Below the pieces are notes generated by a model that saw only the letters and a program-made list of their open reading frames with translations, did not search any database and had not been told where the DNA came from. DNA of 64,000 nt, from the NCBI GenBank assembly GCA_029747015.1, contig JAKOGI010001947.1:96827-160826 (forward strand), in the 5' to 3' direction. A program made the translations under genes and the position numbers. The number at the start of each line of letters is the position of its first letter. Position 1 is the first letter of the stretch. Below, piece after piece: positions 24,567 through 35,880 of the stretch. The DNA comes from Carnegiea gigantea (lineage: Eukaryota > Streptophyta > Magnoliopsida > Caryophyllales > Cactaceae).

Positions 24567-26371
24567 ATGAGGTGTCATTTGTATATATTTTCAGAAATTT
24601 TGAAAAGTAAAAAAGGGCCATTATTTTTCTTTAGAGACTTGTGTGCTTGCTTAGGTGATTGGTCCCATGCTGCTAGATTATTGAGTCATATGCAAATGGA
24701 GATCACTTGATGAGATATCTAGTTGAGGATGTGGATTTGATTTTTATAATAACTCCATCTCATATGTGTTATTTTGTGCCTGCCTTGATCACTTTACTAT
24801 CAATTCTTTGGGTATTGTTGTTAAGTTGATGTGTGAACTTTTTGTTTGTCGAAGCTGCCTTCTACGCTCTCGAAATAATGCAACAAAAAAAAGTTAAAAA
24901 GAAAAAAGCCTAAAAATGTGAATAAAAACTTGGGCACCAATGTTCAAGGCCACTATCTTTATTTCATGTCTTTAATTGTCTTGAGTGTGTGCTATTTTGC
25001 TTAATTACACCTTGAGAAACAAAATAAGTATTTTACGCAATCTAAGAAAATCCCTCCTCAGGGAAGGCACAAATTATTGTAACTCAAGTGGGTTAGGGTG
25101 TGTGCCTGCTTAATCTTAAAAAATAGAAAAAAAAGAGGGAAAAAAGGCAATTTGCCAAGGAAACCGGGATCGTGCTAATGTTAGCAACTTGATTCATAAA
25201 TACTGACACACATTTACAGGTGCATAAAGATGTAAATATCATTGCACATTGTATTGTGGGGCAAAAAATCGAAGTTGGGGTGCTTCTTGTGACATAGATG
25301 TCTTTTGATGGTAAATTCTATTTGTATATAATTTGGTGATTTGGTTACTAGGGTAATGTGATTGCCTAGACTGTGTTTATAATTCCCCCATTATTTGTAT
25401 ATACCATTAAGTTTTAAAAAAACAAAAAGATTTTCTTTTGTTCTTTAAATGCTTTTTGTTATTGCTTCACTTGGAACCCTCACGAGACCTTACTTGTCCA
25501 CTCAAGAAATGAAGGGGTTCAAAGAGCTTATTGCATATGCTAAATGCAGCTGTGATTCCTACGAAAGTGAGTTAGGATTTTCTTTTCCTTATTTTCCATT
25601 TCTTTTTATCTACTTTAGTTTGTTTTGCTCAAGAACGAGCAAAGTCTTGTTCTGGGGGTATTCTGAGGTGCCAATTTGTGTCTATTTTTCAAAAATTTTA
25701 AAAAATACAAAAAGACTTTATTTTTCTTTGGGGACTTGTGTGCTTCCTTAGGTGATTGGTGCTATGCTGCTAGGTTATTGAGGTATATATAAATAGAGTT
25801 TTCATGATGAGATGTCTAGTTGAGGATGTAGATTTGATTTTTCATAATAAACCCATCTTATATGTGTAATTTTGCACCTGCGTTGCTCACTTCACTATCA
25901 ATTCTTTGGGCTTTGTTGCTCAATTGAAATGTGAAATTTTTATTTGTCGAAGTTGCCTTCTAAGCACTTGAAATAATGCAAAAATGGAAAGATCACAAAG
26001 CCTAAAAATGTGAATAGAAGCCTGGACACCAATTTCTAAAGCCATTATCTTTACTTATATCTTTAATTAGCTTGAATATGTGCTATTTTACTTAATTACA
26101 CAATCTATTTGGGTAACAAAATAAGTGCTTTGCACAATCTAATAAAATCTTCTTTAGAAAAGGCTGGGATATTTGAAAGTCAAGTGGTTAGGGTGTGTGA
26201 ATTCGTAATCTTGAAAAAAAAGGAAGGGGGAGCGAAGAAGGCAATTAGTGAGGACATGGGGACCATACCAATGTTAGTAACTTGATTCATAAGGATTGAT
26301 ACACATTTGCGAATGTACCAAGGTATACAAATTGTTGCATATTGTTGCGTGGGGTGAAAAATGGAAGCAGG

Positions 26372-26521
26372 GCTGCTCGTGACTTATATATCTTTTAGTT
26401 ATACGTTCAGTTTGTACATATCTTGGTGATTTGTTTATTAGGGTGAGCTGCTCGTGACTTATATATCTTTCAGTTGTACATTCAATTTGTATATATCTTG
26501 GTGATTTGTTTACTAGGATGA
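26372..26521 (+). repeat. 75-bp tandem duplication inside a spacer unit
   Basis: Two adjacent copies (26372-26446 and 26447-26521) both begin gctgctcgtgacttatat and differ at a few positions. Confidence 0.85.
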
Positions 26522-27461
26522 TGCAGTTGCCTAAAATGTATACATAGTTTTCCCATTATTTGTATATATGATCAAGTTTTGAAAAAAATCAAAAAGATTT
26601 TTCATTATTTTTAAAATGATTTTCGTGGGTATTTCACTTTATCTTTAAAAAAAGGAAAAAAGGGGAAAAAGAAGGCAAATAGGCAAGGGAACAAGGGTCG
26701 TGCTAATGTTAACAACTTGATTCGTAAGAATTGATACAAATTTGCGAATGCATAAAGTGTGCAAATCATTACATATTGTTGTGTGGGATGAAAAATGGAA
26801 GCTGGGGTGCTTCTTGTGACTTAGATGTCTTTTGATTGTACATTCTATTTGTATATAATTTGGTGATTTGGTACTCGGGGGTTGCAACTACCTAGATCAT
26901 GTACATAATTTCCCTATTATTTGTATACACGATAAAGTTTTGCAAAACCAAAAAGATTTTCCTTTGTTTTTTAAAAGCTTTTTGTGGGTATTTCATTTTA
27001 AAAACCTCACGAGACCTCACTCATCCACTTGGAAAACCGAGGGGTTTAAAGGGCTTCTTGCATATGCTAACTGCAATCGTGGTTCATGTGAAAGTGACTT
27101 GTGACTTTGTTTTTCTTATCTTCTATTTCTTTTTCGCAAGCGTAGTTTATTTTGCTCAAAGACGAGCAAAGTCTTGGTGTAGGGGCATTCTGAGTCGCCA
27201 ATTTGTGTATATTTTTTAAAAAGTTTGAAAAATACAAAAAGACTTTTATTTTTCTTTGAGGAATTGTGTGCTTGCTTAGATGACTGGTCCCATGTTGCTA
27301 GGGCATTGAGTAAATGGAGTTTGTATGATGAGATGTCTAGTTAAGGGTGTAGATTTGATTTTTCATAATAAACCCATGTCATATGAATGATTTTGTGCCT
27401 ACCTTGATCACTTTACTATCAATTCTTGGCGTCTTGTTGCTAAATTTCAATGTAAACTTTT

Positions 27462-27466
27462 TCTTT
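27462..27466. repeat. Target-site duplication, left copy (TCTTT)
   Basis: TCTTT precedes the copia 5' LTR and recurs immediately after the 3' LTR at 37491-37495. Confidence 0.95.
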
Positions 27467-29055
27467 TGTTGAACTAACTGTATAAAATTTTGATGATAAC
27501 AAATCCAAGTGTAGCATACTTGCTTGAGTAATGTTGTTCCAAACAAGCTCTCCAAACAGGTCCTACACTGTTGTTTGTATTGATCCTACTTACCTGTTTT
27601 GTCTACTAAATGTTGAGAACAAGTTTTAAGAACAGGTTCCAAGCTTCAGTGACACAAAGATCAGCACACAACAAATCTCGACAACAGCTGACTAAGTCTT
27701 AAAGACCAAGTTCCTACATTGAGCGATACAAGATCACCCGAGTAATCAAGGTGACCAAGGTTTTTGGAGTTGCACATCCATCCTCGACAAGATGACTAAT
27801 TCTTACAATAAGAAGTCTTGATTTGATTTAGGTTCTATCTTTTAGATTCTTGTTAATATGCCAATCTTGAAAGTCTCAATCTAATACTTCTTGAAACGGT
27901 TTTCGAGATTTGCTTCAGAACACCATTTCCAAACAACCCTGTAAACAGGGTGCCTAGGGTGTTCCTGAAACTGCAGCGGCCACATCCGTTTTACCTCTGA
28001 ATTTCTTTTGGTTGGCTGGCTGCTCTAAGAATCCTTTTATGAAATCCTAGGCTGATTAGTTAAGTCCTAAAAAGATTATTATTTATTATATATATGTAGC
28101 AGATTGCAAAACTATTTTTGCTAGAGATTTTTTCAAAATCCGAAAAATCTTTATTCCTTATTTTTAGGCCATGATTGATTCAAATTTTGAAACCAAGATT
28201 TTTATCTTTTTTTTTGGGCTAAATTACGCGGCTATATTAAGTGGCTAATCAGTTTTTATCCCGTGAGTATCAAATCCCTATATTTTAGGAGAATCTTATC
28301 TTCTTTGTTCCTAGCCGTTGGAAATCTGAAGAAATCTCCTAAGCTGCTAAAATTAGAAGATTTTTCTATCTTTTTTGAAGGAGTTAGCCGTTGGGTTTGC
28401 TTGCTTAAATAAGAAAATCTTTTCACTCCTTTCGGCAGAGATACACAAGGGAAAAATCGGTTTTTCACAGAGCATTGAGAGCTTTCTAAAGCTACATTTC
28501 AAAAGAAAAAACCGTGACAAGATTGTGCAAAAATTGAGCTTTCAAAACTATTGGCATACTAGGACTTCATTGTACCTTACATCTGCTTAAGTCAGAAGCA
28601 CCCCAGTAAGGTGTTTTGTATCCTTGATCTCAGATCAAAAGTGAGTGAGTGTGTCCTTAGTCGTGTGGACTTTGGACGTGTCCAATCTAGAGAGATTTGG
28701 ACGTGGTGTAACCTGTCTTAGAGAAGAAGGTTACATGGGTTACAAGTTGTAACAAGGAGTGTTACTTTTGTAAGTGGTTAAATCCTACACGAGGTAGGTC
28801 GTGGTTTTTCACACCTCAGTTGGGCTAGAGGTGTTTTCCACATAAAAATCGTGTGTGCTTTATTTCCGCTTTTATCTACTTGATTTTCGCTTCTGAACCA
28901 ATTGGAAACAGCCACTGCAAACAAGGCCCAAGACTGTTCGTCATTCAAAAACAGTCTCTGCAATCAGGGTCTAAGGCTGTTTGTCAGTAAATAGGCGAAA
29001 ATCGGACACCACAATTCACCCCCCTCTTGTGGTCGTGTACTCTTAGAATTCAACA
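27467..29055 (+). repeat. Copia 5' LTR
   Basis: 1589 bp, starting TGTTGAACTAAC and ending GAATTCAACA, the same ends as 35881-37490. The 21-bp length difference is a segment present only in the 3' LTR at about 37176-37200. Short open frames at 28256-28468 and 28375-28590 recur identically in the 3' LTR and are not genes. Confidence 0.97.
28085..28097 (+). promoter_or_regulatory. Candidate TATA box in copia 5' LTR
   Basis: A TTATATATATG run in the middle of the LTR is the best TATA candidate for the U3 promoter. The same run occurs in the 3' LTR near 36500. This is inferred from position and composition only. Confidence 0.45.
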
Positions 29056-29057
29056 AG

Positions 29058-29069
29058 TGGTATCAGAGC
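29058..29069 (+). promoter_or_regulatory. Copia primer-binding site (initiator tRNA-Met)
   Basis: TGGTATCAGAGC lies two bases after the 5' LTR. This is the standard plant copia primer site, complementary to the 3' end of initiator tRNA-Met. Confidence 0.95.
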
Positions 29070-29111
29070 AGGTTCTCTTCTAAAAGGTTAACACCTTGAG
29101 AGATTCTGAAA

Positions 29112-30779
29112 ATGAGTACACCATAAGGCATACTTGAAGGCCAATCCATCCCTCGACCACCTTATTTCAATGGCCAACACTACAGTTGGTGGAAGAACAG
29201 GATGGAGAACTATATACAAGCTAAAGATTACGAGTTATGGATGCTCATCAAGAACGGGCCCCTTGTTCCCACGAAAGTTCTTGAAGATGGAAAAAAGGTT
29301 CCCAAAGATCCTACTGAATATGATGCTGAGGATTACAAGAAAATGGAAAAGAATGCCAAGGCCAAGAAACTTCTCTATTTTGGCCTAGGACCCGATGAAT
29401 ATACTCGCATCTCAGAATGTGAGTCAGCTCAAGAAATATGGAATGCTTTACAAGTAGCTCATGAAGGAACAAGTCAAGTCAAACAATCACGCATTGAGTT
29501 ACTCATGAGACAATACGAGTTGTTTGATATGGGTGATCGTGAGAATGTGATGGATATGTATACCCGCTTCACTCACATAACAAACGAGTTAAAATCCCTG
29601 GGAAAATCCTTCACCACTGAAGAGTTGGTAAGGAAAATTCTAAGGATTTTGCCTCGATCATGGGAAGCCAAGGTAACAGCCATCCAAGAAGCCAAAGACA
29701 TGAACAAGATCACCCTAGACGAGTTGATTGGTAATCTCCAAACATACGAACTGAGAAAAAATTCGCAACAGAAAGAGGAGATGAAGAAAGATCGAGGACT
29801 TGCCTTAAAAGCATAAGAAGATGATGATTCTAATCTTGAGGAAGAAGAGATGGCTATGATGACTCGAAAGTTCAAGAAATTCTTCAAGAAAGTCAAAGAA
29901 AACAACAAAAGGAAGGATTTCAACAAAACCAGAAACACCCCCCGAGAACAGTTTACTGGGTGTTTCAAATGTGGCAAAACAGACCACAGTGTGAAAAACT
30001 GTCCCTTACTTCGAGAAGAGCAAGAGCACGAACACCCCAGGAAACAAAGTAGAAAACAAGCTGCAAACAGTTCTGGGAAACGATTCTCGAAAGCAATGCT
30101 GGCTGCCTGGGGTGACTCCTCTAAAGATGAAGAAGAGTCTGAAACTGATGAAGGTGCTGTAGCTCTCATGGCACAAAGTGACACGGATTCAGATGATGAG
30201 TCAACAAACAGCCTTACTGATCTCAAGAACAAGGTACGTGGTCTCAATAAGGCAACTCTTGAAGAATTATTGTATTCATCGATGGATACTTGTGCAGAAT
30301 TGAAAAAAATGTCCGAGACCTAGAACTAGAAAATGAGATCCTCAAGAGTGAAAAACTCGAGGTTGAAAAGAAAATATCCTTTTTACACCAAAACTTCAAG
30401 GAATCCTTGATCTTGAAAGAAGAGACTCACTCTGTTACTTTAGCCAAAGCAGAAAAGGAATCCCTAGAGTTGAAAGAAAAGGTTGAGTCCTTACTTGCTG
30501 AAAACAAGAACCTGTTGGCGAAAATAAAAAAATTGGAATCTGATCTCGCCACAAACAGGCTATGGAACAAGTCCTCAAAAGTATGTTGGATTACCTGAAA
30601 ATATTGTTTGCTTTCATTGTGGTAAAACGGGTCATTATCGATACACTTGTCCTTCAAGAAGGTATGCCATTGAAAGAAATGAAGGTTATTTAAAACAAAT
30701 CTGGATTAGGAAAGATGAGATTTATCTGTCTAAAAAAATGGGACCCAAGTGGATCTGGGTTCCCAAAACTAACCTTTGA
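29112..30779 (+). pseudogene. gag: Copia gag (broken)
   Basis: The presumed ATG at 29112 is followed four codons later by TAA (29124). The frame then continues as a copia-type gag with P-P-Y-F-N-G and W-W-K-N-R blocks, open at 29202-29816. A second TAA lies at 29814, and the frame resumes at 29850-30323. A CCHC knuckle is encoded at 29961-30002 (C-x2-C-x4-H-x4-C, with Asp where the usual Gly sits before His). A lysine/glutamate-rich coiled coil (30290-30560) is read in another frame, so two compensating frameshifts bracket it. A second CCHC knuckle lies at 30609-30650. The frame ends at TGA 30777 after a W-I-W-V-P-K motif typical of Sirevirus gag ends. No intact protein can be made. Confidence 0.9.
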
Positions 30780-30785
30780 TTTGTT

Positions 30786-32198
30786 TTGCAGGCTGAAGTG
30801 AGAGAGAACAACCCAGCAAACAACCCAGCAAACAGCCTAGGGAACAACCTTGAAAACAAGCAGCTGTGGTATGTTGATAGTGGGTGTTCGAGGCATATGA
30901 CCGGTGAAAAATCCAACTTTCTCTCACTTACAGCTTCGGATGGTGGGAGTGTGGCGTTTGGAAACGGCAAGTCTGGGACAATTGTCGGTATAGGTAGGGT
31001 TAGCGAGTCCCATTCCCACTCAATTGATAATGTCTATCTAGTTGATGGCTTAAAGCACAATCTGCTTAGTCTGTCCGAATTGTGTGACAAGAACAACCTA
31101 GTAGTGTTCTCACCAACACGTTGCTTGGTTGTAAACTCAAACACAGGAGATGTCGTGTTAAGGGGTAAGTGTCACAAAAATGTTTACAAAGTATGTATTT
31201 CCACACTTCCCCAAAATAATCTAACTTGTTTGAGCGCTTTAAATGATGATATAATGCTCTGGTACAAGAGATAAGGTCATGCAAGTCTCACTCTTTTGAA
31301 CAAACTTGTTTCCAAAGACCTAGTTGTTGGACTACCTTCCATCAAATTCAATGATGACAAGGTTTGTGAAGCTTGTGCAAAAGGCAAACAAGTCAGATCG
31401 TCTTTTTAATTAAAAAATTGTGTTAGCACTACCTGACCTCTCGAAATATTACACATTGATCTATGTGGTCCTATGAGGATAGCAAGTAGAGGTGGGAAGA
31501 GGTATGTGCTGGTTGTAGTGGATGATTACTCTCGATTTACTTGGACCCTGTTCTTGGCATCCAAGGATGAAACTTTTGAGAATTTTATTGCCTTTCTCAA
31601 AAGGGTTGAAAGGAGAGTAGGACACTCTTTAGTTAGTTTAAGGTCTGATCATGGTACTGAATTTGAAAATGCAAGCTTTACAAACTATTGTAATGCACAT
31701 GGTGTTGATCATAACTTCTCAGCCCCAAGAACACCCCAACAGAACGGGGTGGTTGAGCGCAAAAATCGCACCCTAGAAGACATGACTAGAACAATGCTTA
31801 TTGCTAGTGGTCTTCCTAGGAACTTTTGGGCAGAAGCTTTGAACACATCATGCTACATTATAAATAGATGCATGATTAGACCTATTTTGAACAAAACTCC
31901 CTATGAACTTTTCAAAGGTAGAAAGCCCAACATCATGCATTTAAGAACATTCGGTTGTAGGTGTTTTGTGCATAACAATGGGAAGGATGCCTTAGGGAAG
32001 TTTGATCCTAGGAGTGATGAGGCAATATTTCTCGGTTATTCCTCACATAGTAAGGCATACAAAGTGTTTAACAAAAGAACCTTGTGTGTTGAGGAAAGTG
32101 TGCATGTGCTTTTTGATGAATCTAACTCGTTGAGCAAGAATGATGCACAGGAGGAAGGATTTGAATTAGGTCTTGTTCGAAAAGAAGTGTTGCACTAA
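30786..32198 (+). pseudogene. pol: Copia protease-integrase (broken)
   Basis: This is in the gag frame. The aspartic protease signature W-Y-V-D-S-G-C-S-R-H-M-T-G starts at 30867. The pre-integrase zinc region follows (H-A-S, then C-E-A-C), with in-frame stops at about 31272, 31408 and 31432. The integrase core has its first catalytic Asp at 31458-31460. In the open frame 31473-32198 the second Asp (S-D-H-G-T-E-F, residue 59) and Glu (V-V-E-R-K-N-R, residue 95) are 35 residues apart, the D-D-35-E pattern. All catalytic residues survive, but three stops separate protease from integrase, and a TAA plus frameshift at about 32198-32417 detach RT. Confidence 0.93.
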
Positions 32199-32416
32199 GA
32201 TGAACAAGGTAAGAACACGTGGAGAAAACGGGTCCTGAAGCTGTTCCTCAGAACGGCAGGCAAGGTGAGGACTAAACAGGGGGAAGCAACGTTGAACCCT
32301 GTTCAGGACAACACCAGCCCAGTTCCTCAGGAACAGGCCTGCAAACAGGTGCAGGAACAGGCTCAGGAGCTGTTTCTGAACCTGATTCTTCAAGTATCCA
32401 AGCCAGAGTAGAAAGT

Positions 32417-34045
32417 GTGTCTGTGGATCCCCTAACTCCACGACCTTGGAAGCATCATCGTTCACACCCCCTTGATCAAATCTTGTCTGATATAAATGCC
32501 GGGGTGCAAACGAGATCTAAGCTTAAGAATTTTTGCGCTTTCTATGCATTTCTCTCTAACATTGAGCCAAAGAATGTCAATAAAGCTCTTGCAAATGCAG
32601 ATTGGGTCACAGCAATGCAAGAAGAGCTTCACCAATTTGAAAGGAACAAGGTGTGGCACCTTGTACCCCAGCCTGTGGATAGAACTATCATTGGAACCAA
32701 GTGGGTGTTCCGAAACAAGCTAGATGAGTCTGGAACAGTCACTAGGAACAAAGCTCGGCTGGTGGTTCAAGGCTACAATCAGGAAGAAGGGATCGATTAT
32801 GAAGAAACCTTCGCACCTGTTGCAAGGATTGAGGCTATTCGCATCCTAATAGCCTTTGCAGCTCATATGGAGATCAAGCTATATCAAATGGATGTCAAAA
32901 GTGCATTCCTAAACGAATACCTTAAAGAAGAGGTGTATGTCAAACAACCCCCTGGTTTTGAAAACAGTGAATTTCCAAACCATGTTGTTCAACTTGACAA
33001 AGCTCTTTATGGTCTAAAACAAGCTCCTAGAGCTTGGTATGAACGATTGTCAAGCTTTTTACTTGGAAATGATTTTAGAAGAGGCAAGGTAGATAATACC
33101 TTGTTTCTAAAATCTAAGGGGGAACATCTGTTGATTGTCCAAGTATATGTTGATGACATCATATTTGGGGCAACTCATCATGATTTATGCAATGAATTTT
33201 CAAAAATGATGAGGAGTGAGTTTGAAATGAGCATGATGGGTGAGCTTAACTTCTTCTTAGGCTTACAGATCAAGCAAACTTCAAACGGCACCATGATCCA
33301 TCAACAAAAGTATATTAAGGAACTACTTAAGCGTTTTGGGATGGAGTCGGCCAAGCCCATTGATACTCCCATTTCTCCTTCTACCAGGTTGGTAATGGAT
33401 GATGGGAGTCCCTCAGTTGAGGAGAAACTCTATAGGGGCATGATAGGGTCACTCTTATACCTTACCGCTAGTAGGCCCGACATTGTTTTCAGTGTTGGTT
33501 TATGTGCCCGTTTTCAGTCTAATCCTAAAGAAACTCACCTTAAGGCTGTTAAACGGATACTAAGGTATTTAAAACATACACCTGATTTAGCTCTATGGTA
33601 TCCTAGAGGTTGCAATTTTGATCTTGTTGGATATGCTGATGCTGACTATGCAGGCTTCCTGATTGATAGAAAAAGCACCACAGGTATGGCTCATTTCCTT
33701 AGACCTTGTTTGGTATCTTGGGCAACCAAGAAACAACATTCAGTTGCCATGTCCACAGCAAAAGCTGAATATGTTGCAGCTGCTTCATGTTGTGCTCAAT
33801 TACTGTGGATAAGACAACAACTCAAAGACCTTTGTGTTGACACTGGATGCATACCTATTTTTTGTGATAACACAAGTGCAATTAATATTGCCAAAAATCC
33901 GTGTCAACATAAAAGAACTAAACATATTGACATACGTCATCATTTCTTAAGAGACAATGTTGAAAAAGGGTTGATCTCAATGAATTTTTGTGCCACAGAA
34001 AACCAAATTGCTGATATATTCACCAAGGCGCTAAGTAGAGATTAA
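32417..34045 (+). CDS. pol: Copia reverse transcriptase-RNase H (open frame of a broken polyprotein)
   Basis: A 542-codon frame uninterrupted by stops. N-terminal RT blocks include T-K-W-V-F (residues 94-98), R-L-V-V-Q-G-Y and F-A-P-V-A-R. The Q-M-D-V-K-S-A-F-L block holds the first catalytic Asp near residue 159, and Y-V-D-D is at 244-247. RNase H begins near G-Y-A-D-A-D-Y-A-G (residues 405-413), with A-E-Y at about 450-452 and C-D-N at about 483-485. It ends with I-A-D-I-F-T-K-A-L. The enzyme copies element RNA into cDNA in virus-like particles. It has no own initiation context and would normally be cut from Gag-Pol; the first Met is arbitrary because the linker at 32199-32416 has a frameshift. 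It is the best preserved coding segment in the window. Confidence 0.95.
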   Translation: MSVDPLTPRPWKHHRSHPLDQILSDINAGVQTRSKLKNFCAFYAFLSNIEPKNVNKALANADWVTAMQEELHQFERNKVWHLVPQPVDRTIIGTKWVFRNKLDESGTVTRNKARLVVQGYNQEEGIDYEETFAPVARIEAIRILIAFAAHMEIKLYQMDVKSAFLNEYLKEEVYVKQPPGFENSEFPNHVVQLDKALYGLKQAPRAWYERLSSFLLGNDFRRGKVDNTLFLKSKGEHLLIVQVYVDDIIFGATHHDLCNEFSKMMRSEFEMSMMGELNFFLGLQIKQTSNGTMIHQQKYIKELLKRFGMESAKPIDTPISPSTRLVMDDGSPSVEEKLYRGMIGSLLYLTASRPDIVFSVGLCARFQSNPKETHLKAVKRILRYLKHTPDLALWYPRGCNFDLVGYADADYAGFLIDRKSTTGMAHFLRPCLVSWATKKQHSVAMSTAKAEYVAAASCCAQLLWIRQQLKDLCVDTGCIPIFCDNTSAINIAKNPCQHKRTKHIDIRHHFLRDNVEKGLISMNFCATENQIADIFTKALSRD

Positions 34046-34361
34046 TTTGAGAAAAATAGACTTGAACTAGGTTTGATTGAAACAACCTAAGTACCCTGTT
34101 CTCTCCCCCTGTTTGTAACTTCCATAGGTTGAAGGTACAATGTGTTTAATAAAAATTGTTTGCAATCAATTCTGTGCTATTTTAGTATATGTGCATTATT
34201 TACAGCTGCTGGCATCCGTTTAAATTTAATATGATTGCCTTTATTATCTTGTTACCGTTGAATCTCCTCCAAGATCAAGCAGCAAGAACAGGTACGCTCC
34301 TTGATTGTTAGTATGTGAAACAAGTTGTGTCTAGCCTTTAAATTTTCCTCCTTCCCGAGGC

Positions 34362-35465
34362 ATGCGCGGGCGGCTAGTAATGATCTACCCGTTGTACCCT
34401 CGCAAAAGAAAGATCTCTACTGCTCCAGTCTCAAAATCAGCTAAACCCGAGACTGCTTCTTCTGTTCCTTCCCCCAAAAGAGCCAAAAAGTCTACTGCCT
34501 CTCCTGTTTCTACCAAGATTGCGCATCTGCTTAAGCGCAATGTAGTTAGGGGGAAGATAGTGAGAGTTCAATTTTTCGAGGAACAGGGGTTATGGGTGTT
34601 CCTACAGAAGCTGCGTGCCCAGAACTGGCTGGACCTCTTCACGAACACCCAGTTGGGGTGTTCTGTACTAGAGTTGGCTGAGTTCTATGCCAATTGTGCT
34701 GTCACCGAAAGGGTGGTGACAAGTAAAATTGGTGATACACAGGTGCAATTTGATGCACAAACTCTCGGTACGATTTTGGGTGTTCCCTCACTTGGCTTTG
34801 ATGTGTATGTGAGGGAGGATAAGTCTGTCCTAGGGACAGCCAGGCTGCTGGAGCTTTCACAGCGGTTGAGTCAAAACCAGGGCCTGCAAACACCCACATC
34901 CGTGAAGAAGGGTGAGATGACCTCTCTGCACCAACTGCTCTTTATGTTTGTCATAAAGAACATCATCCCAAGAGGTCAAGGTAGAAACCAGGCTGATGCT
35001 CTTGATCAGTGCCTGGTGGATCTTTTGGATAGGGAGGAACCCATCAACCTTCCTGTTCTTATGATCCGCCATATTGGGTGTATTGCAAACACCACCCGGG
35101 CACATGATCTTGGGTATGGTTTTCTACTGACGAGGGTTTTTGAGCACTTTGGGATAGAGCGCAAAAAGAGGGTGGCTGCTCAAGTGATTGATGAGATAGG
35201 GAGTGACACCCTCATGGGGTGTGGATATACTCTGGCTGAGGGCTCGGTCTCCAAACAGGGGAGCCGAACACCTAGACCTCCTGTTTCTGGGAGGTCATCA
35301 GTCAAAGTTGAGGCTGTTTTAGAGGATAACTCCCGCCTCAAGGATGAGCTCACAGCCGTCAAGGTCGCCCTGGAAGAAGAGAAGGCGCTATCTGCCAAGC
35401 GTCATGAAGATCTTCTTGCCCTTCTCTCCTCCCTCGCTGCCAAACTCCCTCCTCCGCAGCCATAA
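34362..35465 (+). CDS. Copia post-pol ORF, unknown function
   Basis: An intact 367-codon frame between pol and the 3' LTR, the place where Sireviruses carry an extra, sometimes env-like ORF. The N-terminus is basic and Ser/Pro/Lys-rich (K-R-K near residue 15, K-R-A-K-K near 40), suggesting a nuclear-type signal. The middle has V-Q-F-F-E-E-Q-G, W-L-D-L-F, E-F-Y-A-N and I-L-G-V-P blocks, reminiscent of the domain annotated in plants as putative plant transposon protein. The C-terminal 60 residues form a Leu/Glu-rich predicted coiled coil ending in prolines. I see no signal peptide or membrane segment, so an envelope role is not supported. The start is the first ATG after an in-frame stop; a second Met lies at residue 7. 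Confidence 0.8.
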   Translation: MRGRLVMIYPLYPRKRKISTAPVSKSAKPETASSVPSPKRAKKSTASPVSTKIAHLLKRNVVRGKIVRVQFFEEQGLWVFLQKLRAQNWLDLFTNTQLGCSVLELAEFYANCAVTERVVTSKIGDTQVQFDAQTLGTILGVPSLGFDVYVREDKSVLGTARLLELSQRLSQNQGLQTPTSVKKGEMTSLHQLLFMFVIKNIIPRGQGRNQADALDQCLVDLLDREEPINLPVLMIRHIGCIANTTRAHDLGYGFLLTRVFEHFGIERKKRVAAQVIDEIGSDTLMGCGYTLAEGSVSKQGSRTPRPPVSGRSSVKVEAVLEDNSRLKDELTAVKVALEEEKALSAKRHEDLLALLSSLAAKLPPPQP

Positions 35466-35880
35466 TCACCCCTTGTAACCTGTTCTCATCGAATGTTTCC
35501 TAGAGTTCTCTTCCCCGTCTCTTTTTGTGTTTCCTTTTTTTTGTATTGCACCTTCCGGACTTTCAATGACATATCTGGTTCTGTTATATCTTGCTTATCT
35601 CTTGCTATGTCTTATGTGATTCACTTGCAAACACCATGTTCTGACTGTTGTTTGTACCTTTTTAATGATGCCAAAAGGGGGAAGATAAGTGGACCATTGA
35701 CCTAGGTTGAGTTGAACGGTTGAGTCATTAGTCTTTATACTTACATATGTTTTTTGACTGACCTAGCACCTGTGTGGATATATATCAGCACTCAAGTCAC
35801 TTACAAAGGCACTTACGAAAATAAAATCTTTTTCTTGTCAATATGGTCACTTGGTTTGTCATCATCAAAAAGGGGGAAAT
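35466..35880 (+). promoter_or_regulatory. Copia 3' untranslated region with two polypurine tracts
   Basis: One purine tract (AAAAGGGGGAAGATA) lies at about 35673-35687 after GATGCC. A second (AAAAAGGGGGAAAT) at 35867-35880 abuts the 3' LTR and would prime plus-strand synthesis. Duplicated tracts of this type are a known Sirevirus trait. The short open frame at 35493-35705 has no recognisable domain. Confidence 0.88.

Larger units (their letters stand above)
24567..27466 (+). repeat. Spacer array B, first part
   Basis: Non-coding repeats of about 1.1 kb. Recurring landmarks are gtgattggtcccatgttgct-like, caattctttgggttttgtt-like, an A-rich run after aataatgc, acctcactc, and a terminal hairpin (TTTGCTC...GAGCAAA around GAGGAC) followed by a purine tract. 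Hairpins end units near 25624 and 27149. The second unit is longer because of a 75-bp tandem duplication and rearrangement. The third unit is cut at 27466 by the copia element. Open frames here are in random phases and have no conserved product. Confidence 0.9.

Noticed and set aside
25449..25751. Open frames in spacer array B (also 26899-27219, 39052-39345, 41251-41514, 50223-50579)
   Set aside because: Phases and lengths differ from unit to unit with no conserved product; the sequence is conserved as DNA, including hairpin and purine tract.
29573..30247. Minus-strand 224-codon Ser-rich open frame
   Set aside because: Antisense to the copia gag, whose CCHC knuckles are on the plus strand.
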